Assembly: GCF_900102135.1 (NCBI RefSeq)
Contig: NZ_FMVJ01000007.1
Location: forward strand, 1 to 64,000
Direction: 5' to 3'
DNA length: 64,000 nucleotides
Source: Microvirga guangxiensis
GTDB taxonomy: Bacteria > Pseudomonadota > Alphaproteobacteria > Rhizobiales > Beijerinckiaceae
Part shown: positions 53,561-62,207 of the stretch, piece by piece
Layout: every line of letters starts with the position of its first letter
How positions within the stretch are numbered: position 1 is the first letter of the stretch
The notes under the pieces: model-generated
The model's database searches: none
Seen by the model: only the letters and a program-made list of their open reading frames with translations
Told to the model about the DNA's origin: nothing
Position numbers and translations under genes: made by a program

Positions 53561-55135
53561 ATGTTCGCAGAAAAAGCTCCCTCCAACGCCCACGAATGGT
53601 CGGTCTCGGATCTCGCGGGCGCTCTCAAGCGCACCCTTGAGGATGCCTTCGGTTTCGTGCGCCTCCGGGGCGAGGTGTCGGGCTACCGCGGGCCCCATTC
53701 CTCGGGCCATGCCTATTTCTGCATCAAGGACCAGAACGCCCGCATCGATGCAGTGATCTGGAAGGGGGCCTTCGCCAAACTCAAGATCCGCCCCGAGGAG
53801 GGGATGGAGGTCATCGCCACCGGGCGCATCACCACCTTTCCGGGTTCGTCCAAATACCAGATCGTCGTCGACAGCCTGGAGCCGGCCGGCATCGGCGCGC
53901 TCATGGCGCTCCTCGAGGAGCGACGCCGCAAGCTCACGGCCGAGGGCCTGTTCGCGGCCGAGCGCAAGCGCCGCCTGCCGTTCCTGCCGGGCGTGGTCGG
54001 CGTCGTCACTTCGCCCACGGGTGCCGTGATCCGCGATATCCTTCACCGGCTTGAGGACCGCTTCCCCCGCCACGTGCTGGTCTGGCCGGTGCGCGTGCAG
54101 GGCGAAACCAGCGCGGCGGAAGTCGCGGCCGCCATCAGGGGCTTCAATGCTCTTCAGCCTGGTGGAAAGATACCCCGTCCCGATGTGCTCATCGTCGCTC
54201 GCGGCGGCGGCTCCATCGAGGATCTGTGGGGATTCAACGAAGAGGTCGTGGTGCGCGCGGCCGCCGAGAGCGACATTCCTCTCGTCTCGGCGGTGGGACA
54301 CGAAACCGATACCACGCTCATCGACTACGCCGCCGACATGCGCGCGCCGACGCCGACGGGCGCTGCCGAGATGGTGGTGCCGGTCCGTGTCGAGTTGATG
54401 GCCGGCGTCAACGATCTCTCCCGGCGTCATACGGAGACGATGCTGCGCCTCATCGAGCGCCGCCGCTCGGACCTGCGCGCCACGGCCCGTGCGCTGCCGA
54501 CGCCGGAGGCATTGTTCTCGCCCAAGCGGCAACGGCTCGATCTTGCTGCGACGAGGCTCTATCCGGCACTGGCGCGCAATGCGCGCGGGCATGAGGAGCG
54601 CCTGCTCAAGGTCGCTCGCCAGCTCGCGCATGTCTCGCCGGTGGCAAACGTGGCACGGATGCGCGCCAAGCTCGATGCGGTGGGCTCGCGGCCCTACAAC
54701 GCGGTGTGCCGCTTGGTGACACTGCGTGAAGAGACGCTGAAGCAGCTCGATCGTCGTCTCGTGGTATCCCGCGAGACGCTTTTGCGCGCGGAGCGCACGC
54801 GCCTTGCGCAATCGACCGAACTCACGCAGCGCGTGGCCGAGCGCCTGGTTCCGGCGTTGAAGGGGCAGCTTGCACGCAAGGCGGATCGACTCGAGGCCGT
54901 GTCGAAACTCTTCGACAGCCTGAACTACAAGTCGGTGCTCAAGCGCGGTTTCGCCCTCGTACGCGATGCGGATGGCCTGCCCCTGCGCTCGGCGGATGCC
55001 GTGCTCGACGGCCAGCCGCTCGTGCTCGAGTTCGCGGACGGCAAGGTCGATGCCACCGGCGGACGCATCGGCTCCCGGCCGAAGCCCGTAAAGCCCAAGC
55101 TCGTCGTGGTGGAAGAGCAGGGCGCATTATTCTGA
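53561..55135 (+). CDS. xseA: Exodeoxyribonuclease VII large subunit
   Basis: This is a 524-residue subunit of ExoVII, a nuclease that degrades single-stranded DNA from both ends. The N-terminal OB domain holds WSVSDLAGALKRTLED and the ARIDAVIWKGAFAKL strand. The catalytic domain begins near residue 130 with VVGVVTSPTGAVIRDILHRL, LIVARGGGSIEDLWGFNEE and SAVGHETDTTLIDYAADMRAP. A long helical (coiled-coil) region follows, then a C-terminal segment (LKRGFALVRDADGLPLRSA). XseB is not in this window. Confidence 0.96.
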   Translation: MFAEKAPSNAHEWSVSDLAGALKRTLEDAFGFVRLRGEVSGYRGPHSSGHAYFCIKDQNARIDAVIWKGAFAKLKIRPEEGMEVIATGRITTFPGSSKYQIVVDSLEPAGIGALMALLEERRRKLTAEGLFAAERKRRLPFLPGVVGVVTSPTGAVIRDILHRLEDRFPRHVLVWPVRVQGETSAAEVAAAIRGFNALQPGGKIPRPDVLIVARGGGSIEDLWGFNEEVVVRAAAESDIPLVSAVGHETDTTLIDYAADMRAPTPTGAAEMVVPVRVELMAGVNDLSRRHTETMLRLIERRRSDLRATARALPTPEALFSPKRQRLDLAATRLYPALARNARGHEERLLKVARQLAHVSPVANVARMRAKLDAVGSRPYNAVCRLVTLREETLKQLDRRLVVSRETLLRAERTRLAQSTELTQRVAERLVPALKGQLARKADRLEAVSKLFDSLNYKSVLKRGFALVRDADGLPLRSADAVLDGQPLVLEFADGKVDATGGRIGSRPKPVKPKLVVVEEQGALF

Positions 55136-55199
55136 TCTCGCATTGAAAAAGCCGCCGCCTGCACCCTTATAAGGTGCATCCAGTACTCTGTTGGCCTGC

Positions 55200-55427
55200 A
55201 TGATGAACAAGCTTGAGCGCAGCGGCGGCGAAGCCGTCGTGCAATATCTCGACAGCAACCTTCGGGTCCTCAAACCCGGTGCTTACGTGCGCTGCGCTGT
55301 CACGGGCGCGGAGATCCCGCTCGACGAGTTGAAGTATTGGAGCGTGGAGCTGCAGGAGGCTTATGCCTCGCCGGAGGCAGTGATGATGCGCATCAACGGC
55401 GCGAAGCCTTCCGGCGTCGATCAATAG
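55200..55427 (+). CDS. DUF2093 small protein
   Basis: This is a 75-residue protein of the DUF2093 family found in Rhizobiales. It is marked by GEAVVQYLDSNLRVLKPG and CAVTGAEIPLDELKYWSVEL. There is a single conserved Cys in the CAVTG segment. ATG 55200 was chosen; no strong ribosome site is present. The family typically lies next to lpxK, as here (convergent, 10 bases apart). Function unknown. Confidence 0.88.
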   Translation: MMNKLERSGGEAVVQYLDSNLRVLKPGAYVRCAVTGAEIPLDELKYWSVELQEAYASPEAVMMRINGAKPSGVDQ

Positions 55428-55437
55428 AAACGCCGGT

Positions 55438-56451
55438 CTAAGGACGCCGCAAGCGTCTGTCGCTGATCTTGCGCAGAATGAAGTTGCGCAAAGCCATCTC
55501 GTCGTCCAGTTCAAGACGGACGGGCAGAACCATCAGATCTCCCCAGACGCCCGGGCCGTTCATGCTGGCGATGCGAACGAAATCTTTTTCCGTTGTGACC
55601 GCCTGAAGGCCCCGCGCCTCCGCGATCTTGCGGAGCTTATCGAGATCGCTTCGATTGTAGGGGTGATGATCGGGAAATGCGCGTGTCTCTTCGACGATGG
55701 CGCCGCAGGCACGCAAAGTGTTGAAGAACTTTTCCGGTCGTCCGATGCCTGCGAAGGCGAGAACCCTCTGGCCCTGCAGCTTCTCGGTCAGCATCTGGTC
55801 TGGAGCAAGCCTGCCCTTGAGAATACGCTTGCCCCAGCGTTCTGCCTGCCGTGCGACGGCTTCTCCCGCCTCACCCTGACCAATGATGAGAACAGCATCG
55901 ACCGCAGGCCATTGCGCGTCCATAGGCGCGCGCAATGGGCCTGCAGGCAGGGGCAATCCGTTTCCGATGCCGATTGCTCCATCGACGACGGCAATCGCGC
56001 AGTCTTTCCTGAGGGACGGATTCTGTAGGCCGTCGTCCATGATCAGCACAGTGGCGCCGATTTCATGGGCCAGACGCGCGCCAGCCGGGCGGTCTACGGA
56101 TATGATCGCGGGAGCCATGGCGGCCAGGAGCATGGGCTCATCGCCGACTTCGAGTGCCTTGTGCTGCGTCTGCACCTGTATGGGACCGCGTAGGGTGCCG
56201 CCGTAGCCGCGCGACAGAAAGGCGGGGCTCTCGCCGGCCTCGTCCAGGATCTCCGCAACGGCGAGTGCCGTAGGAGTCTTGCCTGCGCCTCCTGCCGTGA
56301 AATTGCCGATGCAGATGATGGGAAGAGCGGCGCGCTCTCCGGCCTGCCGCATCCGACGACCGGCGATGGTGCCGTAGATCGAGCTGACAGGGCGCAGAGC
56401 GTGGGCCAGAAGAGAAGAATGTTTCTGCCACCAGAAGCCCGGCGCGCGCAT
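55438..56451 (-). CDS. lpxK: Tetraacyldisaccharide 4'-kinase
   Basis: LpxK phosphorylates the 4' position of the lipid A disaccharide at the inner membrane. The protein has 337 residues from ATG 56451 (a GTG at 56454 is possible). Near the N-terminus is the ATP P-loop VGNFTAGGAGKTPTALAVA, and FLSRGYGG follows; DDGLQNPSL is the Asp-Asp catalytic site typical of LpxK. Its start overlaps the waaA stop. It is last in the lipid A/Kdo operon on the minus strand. Confidence 0.95.
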   Translation of the reverse strand: MRAPGFWWQKHSSLLAHALRPVSSIYGTIAGRRMRQAGERAALPIICIGNFTAGGAGKTPTALAVAEILDEAGESPAFLSRGYGGTLRGPIQVQTQHKALEVGDEPMLLAAMAPAIISVDRPAGARLAHEIGATVLIMDDGLQNPSLRKDCAIAVVDGAIGIGNGLPLPAGPLRAPMDAQWPAVDAVLIIGQGEAGEAVARQAERWGKRILKGRLAPDQMLTEKLQGQRVLAFAGIGRPEKFFNTLRACGAIVEETRAFPDHHPYNRSDLDKLRKIAEARGLQAVTTEKDFVRIASMNGPGVWGDLMVLPVRLELDDEMALRNFILRKISDRRLRRP

Positions 56452-57740
56452 CACCGTCGCGCTCCGATCTTCGCCTGCACGATGAAGGGCTCGATGGATT
56501 GCATGGTGCGCTCCACGGCGCCGCCGAGCGATTGCACAGCTTCTCCGGCAGCGCGGGACATGTCGCGCGTCAAAGCGGTATTCGTGAGAAGCTCGCTGAC
56601 GGCGCGGGCGAGCGCCGTCGAGTCCTTCACCATCAGCGCGCCACGCGCGAGATCGATGGCAGCATAGACATCTTCGAAATTGTGAACGTGAGGTCCGTGC
56701 AGGATCGCTGCCCCGAGCTTGGCCGGCTCGATGGGATTCTGCCCGCCGTGGGCCACCAGCGATCCACCCATGACCACGATGGGTGAGAGGCGATAGAACA
56801 GCCCCATCTCGCCCACTGTATCTGCCACATAAACATCGGTCGCACGATCAGGGTGAATGCCCTCCGAGCGGCGACTGGCGCGCAATCCTGCCTGCGCGAC
56901 GATGGCTGCAACCTCAGGGCCGCGATGAGGATGACGCGGCGCGATGATGGTGAGCAGATTTGGGTGCCGCTTGGCGAGCGCGCGATGCACCGCGACGATC
57001 ACGCCTTCCTCGCCCGCATGGGTGCTGGCCGCGAGCCAGACGGGGCGGCCTGCGATGAGGCCGGAGAGATGCGCTACCACGCGCGGATCTGAGGGGGGCG
57101 GGGCCGCATCGAATTTAAGGTTGCCGGTCACCACGACGCGCGGCGCGCCGAGACGGGCGAGCCGCGCCGCATCATCCTGGGTTTGGGCAAGGCAAAGGGC
57201 AAAGCGTTCGAGCAGGCTCCTGATGACCCCGGGAAGCTTCTGCCAGCGCTGGAACGAGCGATCCGACATCCGCCCGTTGACCATCACGAGAGGGATGTGG
57301 CGCTCGTCGAGAGCCATGATCGTGTTCGGCCAGATTTCGGATTCCGCGATGAGGGCAAGATCAGGCTGCCAGTGATCGAGGAAGCGGCGCACATAGCGTG
57401 GCACGTCGAGGGGCACGAATTGGTGCACGGCCCCGGGAGGCAGGCGGCGCGAGATGAGCGAGGCGGAGGTGCGCGTGCCGGAGGTCACGAGCACCGCGAG
57501 CCCGCGCTGGGTCAGGCGCTCGACCACGGGAAGCAGGGACAGGGTCTCGCCGATGCTCGCGCCATGCACCCAGATCAGGTGGCCCTTGGGCCTCTGACGG
57601 CTGGGATAGCCCTGGCGCTCGCCCAGGCGCGAGCGCTCCTCGCGCCCTTTGCGTTGCCGCCACAGGAGAAGCCCGAGCACGGCCGGTTCGAGCAGGGCTG
57701 TGGTAGTCCGATAGGCCTTGAACAGGATCGGTGTGCTCAT
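56451..57740 (-). CDS. waaA: 3-deoxy-D-manno-octulosonic acid (Kdo) transferase
   Basis: The 429-residue GT30 enzyme adds Kdo to lipid IVA. It has an N-terminal hydrophobic segment, HGASIGETLSLLPVVERL with the catalytic Glu, VTSGTRTSASLISRRLP, and VTGNLKFDAAPPP. It also has the C-terminal donor-site segments APRHPHRGPEV and GGSLVAHGGQNPIEPAKLG. The gene overlaps the upstream acyltransferase by four bases (ATGA) and the downstream lpxK by one, so the operon is tightly coupled. Confidence 0.96.
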   Translation of the reverse strand: MSTPILFKAYRTTTALLEPAVLGLLLWRQRKGREERSRLGERQGYPSRQRPKGHLIWVHGASIGETLSLLPVVERLTQRGLAVLVTSGTRTSASLISRRLPPGAVHQFVPLDVPRYVRRFLDHWQPDLALIAESEIWPNTIMALDERHIPLVMVNGRMSDRSFQRWQKLPGVIRSLLERFALCLAQTQDDAARLARLGAPRVVVTGNLKFDAAPPPSDPRVVAHLSGLIAGRPVWLAASTHAGEEGVIVAVHRALAKRHPNLLTIIAPRHPHRGPEVAAIVAQAGLRASRRSEGIHPDRATDVYVADTVGEMGLFYRLSPIVVMGGSLVAHGGQNPIEPAKLGAAILHGPHVHNFEDVYAAIDLARGALMVKDSTALARAVSELLTNTALTRDMSRAAGEAVQSLGGAVERTMQSIEPFIVQAKIGARR

Positions 57741-58477
57741 GGGCGCGTTCCTCCTGCAAGGGCTGGGGAGGCTTTCGCGCCGGGGTCTCGCGATCCCACG
57801 AGGGTGTAAGCCCGCTCATGAATGGCGTCGAGTTCCCGCTCCACCTGCTGGCGGAAGGTTTCGAGCGCCTGCGCATCCGCGTCGCGCGGGACATGGACCG
57901 GCTCGCCCAGCACCATCGCGCCACGCCCGAAGGGCAGGCCGATGCTGGCCTTGTCCCAGCTGTTGAAGTCGACGCGACGGCTCGTGACCACGGCAACCGG
58001 CACGATGGGACGGCCGGACATCTGCGCGAGGGTCACGATGCCCTGGCCGCAGACCCGCGAGATCTTCGGGATGTCGGCGGTCATGACGACCATCTCGCCG
58101 TCCGCGAGCGCCTTGAGCATACCGCGCATGGCCTGGACGCCGCCTTTCTTGCGGATGTCGCGGCCACGCGCGCCTGAGCCGCGAATGGCGCGGATGCCGA
58201 GATGGCGGAGCGCAATGGCGTTGAACTCCCCGTCGCCGGACCGGGAGACGAGGCTTGCCGCGCGATCCTGGGGACGCTTGGCGAAATGAATCATGAAATG
58301 CTGCCCGTGCCACATGGCGGCGATCACGGGCATCTGGGGGGCGATCCGGTCATAGGCATCCGCCGGTTCCATGACGAACCGGTTCGTGCGCTGCACGAAC
58401 TTGAGATAGCCCGCGACCAGGAGACCCAGGGTCTCCTGAACCGGTCGCGAGCGCGTGATGCGTTTGACGAGACCCAT
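57737..58477 (-). CDS. DUF374 lysophospholipid acyltransferase-like protein
   Basis: This protein has about 246 residues from ATG 58477, after a non-homologous upstream frame. The DUF374 family is a LPLAT-like group whose acyltransferase motif appears as AAMWHGQHFMIHFAKRPQ (His in place of HxxxxD). It is followed by LVSRSGDGEFNAIALRHLG and TADIPKISRVCGQGIVTLA. Genes of this family sit next to waaA in Rhizobiales and are thought to act on lipid A or its acyl chains, but the exact reaction is unproven. Start and end overlap or nearly overlap its neighbours. Confidence 0.88.
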   Translation of the reverse strand: MGLVKRITRSRPVQETLGLLVAGYLKFVQRTNRFVMEPADAYDRIAPQMPVIAAMWHGQHFMIHFAKRPQDRAASLVSRSGDGEFNAIALRHLGIRAIRGSGARGRDIRKKGGVQAMRGMLKALADGEMVVMTADIPKISRVCGQGIVTLAQMSGRPIVPVAVVTSRRVDFNSWDKASIGLPFGRGAMVLGEPVHVPRDADAQALETFRQQVERELDAIHERAYTLVGSRDPGAKASPALAGGTRP

Positions 58478-58493
58478 CGTGGCCTTGAGGCTT

Positions 58494-58724
58494 TTAAGCC
58501 TGCGGCTCCAGCAGGCGGTGCAGGTGTACGATGAAGTAGCGCATCTGCGCATTGTCCACCGTGGCCTGCGCCTTGGCCTTCCAGGCAGCGTGAGCGGTCG
58601 CGTAGTTCGGGAAGATCCCGACGATGTCGAGGTTGGAGAGATCCTTGAAATCGACGGACTCAAGGTTTTCGAGCTCGCCGCCGAAAACCAGGTGAAGAAG
58701 CTGCTTGCCAGGCGTGTCAGTCAT
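58494..58724 (-). CDS. DUF4170 small protein
   Basis: This is a 76-residue protein of the DUF4170 family, with KQLLHLVFGGEL and the VGIFPNYATAHAAWKAKAQAT motif. It is a short alphaproteobacterial protein found in this operon. It lies between the IMPase-like and acyltransferase genes in the same direction. Function unknown; no signal peptide or membrane helix. Confidence 0.88.
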   Translation of the reverse strand: MTDTPGKQLLHLVFGGELENLESVDFKDLSNLDIVGIFPNYATAHAAWKAKAQATVDNAQMRYFIVHLHRLLEPQA

Positions 58725-58782
58725 GTTTTCAGAACTCTTCCGAAGAAATGGATTTGGGTTTTTGCTGCGAGGCCAACCTTGT

Positions 58783-59586
58783 TCAGGTCCTCATGGCTCC
58801 AATAGCACGAGGATGCAACCGTGACGCAACGGCAATCATCTCACCATGGCGTGGATGAGGTTTGTTGTAAGTCGGGGGCGCTCCTGACAAATCGGTCAAA
58901 ATCCCTCCGGCCTCCCGCAGGATGAGATCAGCTGCGGCGATGTCCCAGTCCTGTGAATTGTGGGAAACGAGTCCGACATCGATGGAGCCCTCCGCCACTC
59001 GGGCGAGCCTGAGCGCCAGGGAGGGCACCTTGGGCAAGCGCTCGATGGGGCTGAAATTGTCCGCAAACCGGTCAACCAGCGGCTTGGGCCCGGCCACGCG
59101 GGCTGGGGCGGAAGGGGCCATTTCCGATAGCTGGAGCCTTTCTCCATTGCACCAGGCACCGCCGCCGAGAACGGCCTCGTAGAGGCGGTCGTGAATGGGG
59201 GCAAGGAGGACGCCCAGCACCGGAGAGCCCTCACATACGAGGGCGATGGAAACAGCCCAGTCCGGATGTCCAGAAGCGAAGGCCCGGGTGCCGTCGATCG
59301 GGTCGACTACCCACACATGGCTGCGGTCCAAGCGCGCGGGGTCGTCCGCCGTTTCCTCCGACAGCCATCCGGCCTCGGGAAGAAGCCCCGTGAGATGGTC
59401 CTTCAGAAAGGTGTCGAGAGCGATGTCGGCTTCCGTGACTGGGGAACTCTGCCCCTTGTACCAGAGCCGGGCTGCTGTCTGCTTGCCCGCGCGGAAATAG
59501 GGGAGGGCCAGAGCGCCGGCCCGGCGCGCGGCATCGCGGACGGCAGCGGACAGGGATGACAAGGAATCGTCTGACGGAGAGAACAT
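58783..59586 (-). CDS. Inositol-monophosphatase-family phosphatase (CysQ-like)
   Basis: This is a 267-residue Mg2+-dependent phosphatase. The metal site is shown by LSEETADDPAR (Glu), VVDPIDGTRAFASG and the C-terminal WDIAAADLILREAGG. It resembles 3'(2'),5'-bisphosphate nucleotidase CysQ and inositol monophosphatases; the substrate is not certain. ATG 59586 was chosen; a TTG at 59595 is also in frame. It is the first gene of the Rhizobiales IMPase-DUF4170-acyltransferase-waaA-lpxK operon. Confidence 0.9.
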   Translation of the reverse strand: MFSPSDDSLSSLSAAVRDAARRAGALALPYFRAGKQTAARLWYKGQSSPVTEADIALDTFLKDHLTGLLPEAGWLSEETADDPARLDRSHVWVVDPIDGTRAFASGHPDWAVSIALVCEGSPVLGVLLAPIHDRLYEAVLGGGAWCNGERLQLSEMAPSAPARVAGPKPLVDRFADNFSPIERLPKVPSLALRLARVAEGSIDVGLVSHNSQDWDIAAADLILREAGGILTDLSGAPPTYNKPHPRHGEMIAVASRLHPRAIGAMRT

Positions 59587-59670
59587 CGGTTTCAAGATGG
59601 GAGAGATCGGCGGCGGATGCCAGGGAGGGCGTTGAAGAAACCTTGTTTCTTCTCAAGAAGATTGCGCCGC

Positions 59671-60600
59671 TCAGATCAGGGCATCGACGATCATGGCCGC
59701 GAACAGGATCAGCCCGGCATCCCGGTTCGAGCGGAAAAGCCGCAGGGCGCCTGCGCCGTCGGAGCGGTCGAGCCGGGTTACCTGCCAGCCGAGATGCAGG
59801 GCGAAAATACCGAGGCCGATAAAGGAGACGATGCCCACATCCGCCTGACGAAAGGCCGCGGCCATGAGAGCGATGGTCAGGACATAGCAGAGGCCCACGC
59901 CCATCTTGACCCGCTCGCCGAAGAAGCGGGCGGAGGATTTGATGCCGGCGATCTCGTCGTCCTCGATATCCTGCAGGGCGTAGATGGTGTCGTAGCCCAC
60001 GACCCAGGCGACGCTGGCGAAGTAGAGCAGAACCGGGGCGAGGCTTAAGGAGTCGAAAACAGCGGCCCAGCCCATCAGGGCGCCCCAGGAGAAGGCGAGT
60101 CCCAGCACGATCTGCGGCATCCAGAAGAAGCGCTTCATGAAGGGATAGAGCGCAACGACGCCAAGCGATCCGAAACCGGTCGCGATAGCGAAACCGTTGA
60201 ACTGCAGAAGAACCAGAAGGCCGATGAGAGCCTGAAGCCCGAGGAAGGCGAGCGCCCCTTTCAGGCTGACCTGGCCAGAGGGCAGGGGGCGCTGGCGGGT
60301 GCGCTCGACGCGGATGTCGAGGTCGCGGTCGACGATGTCGTTATAGGTGCAGCCGGCCCCTCGCATGGCGACCGCGCCGATCAGGAAGAGGACGCAATGG
60401 AGCGGGTCGGGCCAAGGCTGCCCCTTCGCGAGGGCGGCAAGAGCCGTCGACCACCAGCAGGGGAGCAGCAGCAGCCACCAGCCGATAGGCCGCTCGATCC
60501 GTGCCAGGCGCAAATAAGGGCGCAGGCCCACCGGTGCCCACCGGTCGGCCCAATGGCCGCGTACGGCATCGGGAAGGGATGACGCCGCAGGACGCTCCAT
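59671..60600 (-). CDS. ubiA: 4-hydroxybenzoate polyprenyltransferase
   Basis: This is a 309-residue integral-membrane prenyltransferase of ubiquinone synthesis. It has about nine hydrophobic helices and the two Asp-rich motifs: YNDIVDRDLDIRVERTRQRPL (NDxxDxxxD) and YALQDIEDDEIAGIKSSA. ATG 60600 was chosen; a GTG at 60603 is directly upstream. It is transcribed towards the IMPase-like gene. Confidence 0.95.
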   Translation of the reverse strand: MERPAASSLPDAVRGHWADRWAPVGLRPYLRLARIERPIGWWLLLLPCWWSTALAALAKGQPWPDPLHCVLFLIGAVAMRGAGCTYNDIVDRDLDIRVERTRQRPLPSGQVSLKGALAFLGLQALIGLLVLLQFNGFAIATGFGSLGVVALYPFMKRFFWMPQIVLGLAFSWGALMGWAAVFDSLSLAPVLLYFASVAWVVGYDTIYALQDIEDDEIAGIKSSARFFGERVKMGVGLCYVLTIALMAAAFRQADVGIVSFIGLGIFALHLGWQVTRLDRSDGAGALRLFRSNRDAGLILFAAMIVDALI

Positions 60601-60619
60601 CACTTAAGGGACCTTCTGC

Positions 60620-61084
60620 TTAGAGGGCGCCTTTCGGAACGCTCAGCGTGCCGGTCAGGCCGCCGCCCAAGCGAGGACCGCCGCCCTGCTCAGCCTGCTG
60701 CTTGGCGCGCTTTTCAGCCGCGGCCATCTTCGCCGCAGCACCGCAGGCCTGGGACCTGAAGGTCTGGGCACGCTTGTGATCCTGCTCGAAGCCCTGGACC
60801 ACCTGATCGGGAACCTGGCACCAATCCTTGTTGGTCGACATCCATTTCAGGCCGGCATCCCCGTTCGTGACGAGCTTGCCAAAGACGGTGCAGGCGGCGC
60901 GGGGATCGACCTGCTTCTTCTTGCCTCCACCCATGAGTTCGGAGACCTGCTTGACGATGCTCTGGCGCTCGACCAGGATCTTCTGACCTTCCTGACAGGC
61001 GCTCGACTGCGCGGAGGCAGGAGCGGATGCGAAAATGCCGACGGCGGCAAGCGTGGCCATCAAGGTCAAACGGATGTGCGTCAT
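60620..61084 (-). CDS. Secreted four-cysteine protein of unknown function
   Basis: The 154-residue protein has a signal peptide cleaved near residue 25 (APASAQSS). The mature part contains four Cys (about residues 30, 65, 89 and 114), consistent with two disulphides, and two helices with many charges. The C-terminal tail is Gly/Gln-rich. I recognise no domain. AAGGG precedes the ATG. It lies about 20 bases upstream of ubiA in the same direction. Confidence 0.72.
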   Translation of the reverse strand: MTHIRLTLMATLAAVGIFASAPASAQSSACQEGQKILVERQSIVKQVSELMGGGKKKQVDPRAACTVFGKLVTNGDAGLKWMSTNKDWCQVPDQVVQGFEQDHKRAQTFRSQACGAAAKMAAAEKRAKQQAEQGGGPRLGGGLTGTLSVPKGAL

Positions 61085-61291
61085 GGCAAAAACCCTTCAA
61101 AAAGCCAGCGACGTCTCGCCAGCCTGTGCTCTGTTAACAGGTAAAAGCCCTTAAGGCCAAGGGGCGATTGGTCGCCTGGGCCCAAGCTGTGCCATGGCGC
61201 ACCTGAACGGCAGGTTAGCGCAAAGCGCCGGTCTCTTCCCCAAGACCGGAGGAAGTTGCTAAAGCTCAAGGGTCAATCTCTCAGGGGTCCC

Positions 61292-62038
61292 ATGGCCGGT
61301 TACGATTTCAATGCTCCCCGCCTCTGCGTCGATTCTCAGCTTCAAAAGAACGCGAGGATCGCTCTCGACCGTGCACAGGCCAATTATCTGCTGAACGTCC
61401 TGCGCCTGAAGGATGGGGAGAGCGTGCTGATCTTCAACGGGCAGGATGGGGAGTGGCGAGCCGAAATCTCCGTGGAGGGGCGCAAATCCGCGGATCTCGT
61501 CTGTGTTGAACAAACCCGCCCCCAAGAGGCGCGGCCTGACCTGATCTATGCGTTCGCGCCCCTCAAGCATGCCCGGCTGGATTACATGGTCCAGAAGGCC
61601 GTGGAGATGGGGGCAGGGGTTCTCCAGCCCGTCATCACCCGCCGGACGCAGAGCACGCGGGTGAACCTGGAGCGTATGCGCAGCAATGCCATCGAGGCAG
61701 CGGAGCAATGCGGGGTCATCACGATTCCTGAGGTGCGGGATGAGGAAAATTTAGAACGGTTTCTCAAAGGCTTGGAGAAAGATCGCGTCCTTGTGTTCTG
61801 CGACGAGGATGCGGCCGTTGCAAACCCGGTCGAAGCTCTTGCCAAGCTTGGGAACAAAGGATCAGGCGTTGCCGTTATCGTGGGCCCCGAAGGGGGGTTT
61901 ACCGATCAGGAGAGAGCGCTTGTCGCCGCCCACGAAAGATGTGTTTGCGTATCGTTGGGACCGCGCATCCTGCGAGCAGATACAGCCGCTGTGGCTGCCC
62001 TCGCAATCGTTCAATCCGTGCTCGGCGATTGGAACTGA
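61292..62038 (+). CDS. rsmE: 16S rRNA (uracil1498-N3)-methyltransferase RsmE
   Basis: This is a 248-residue SPOUT methyltransferase. An N-terminal PUA-like region (NYLLNVLRLKDGESVLIFNG) precedes the trefoil-knot domain with VIVGPEGGFTDQE and SLGPRILRADTAAVAAL, which form the SAM-binding knot. ATG 61292 has AGGGG upstream; an upstream frame to 61256 exists. It modifies U1498 in the small ribosomal subunit. Confidence 0.95.
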   Translation: MAGYDFNAPRLCVDSQLQKNARIALDRAQANYLLNVLRLKDGESVLIFNGQDGEWRAEISVEGRKSADLVCVEQTRPQEARPDLIYAFAPLKHARLDYMVQKAVEMGAGVLQPVITRRTQSTRVNLERMRSNAIEAAEQCGVITIPEVRDEENLERFLKGLEKDRVLVFCDEDAAVANPVEALAKLGNKGSGVAVIVGPEGGFTDQERALVAAHERCVCVSLGPRILRADTAAVAALAIVQSVLGDWN

Positions 62039-62207
62039 CGCCCCCATCCGACGATGGACTTTTCCAAATCGCCTCTAGCTTGAGAAGCTTAGCAGTTTAA
62101 AGCCGGTTCGCCCCACTCACGCCCTATTCGGAGCGAGTTTGGTGCGACATCCGGCTTGCCTTCGAGCACGCAAGGGTCATTCCTGAAAAACAAGAGGAAA
62201 CCGGGAA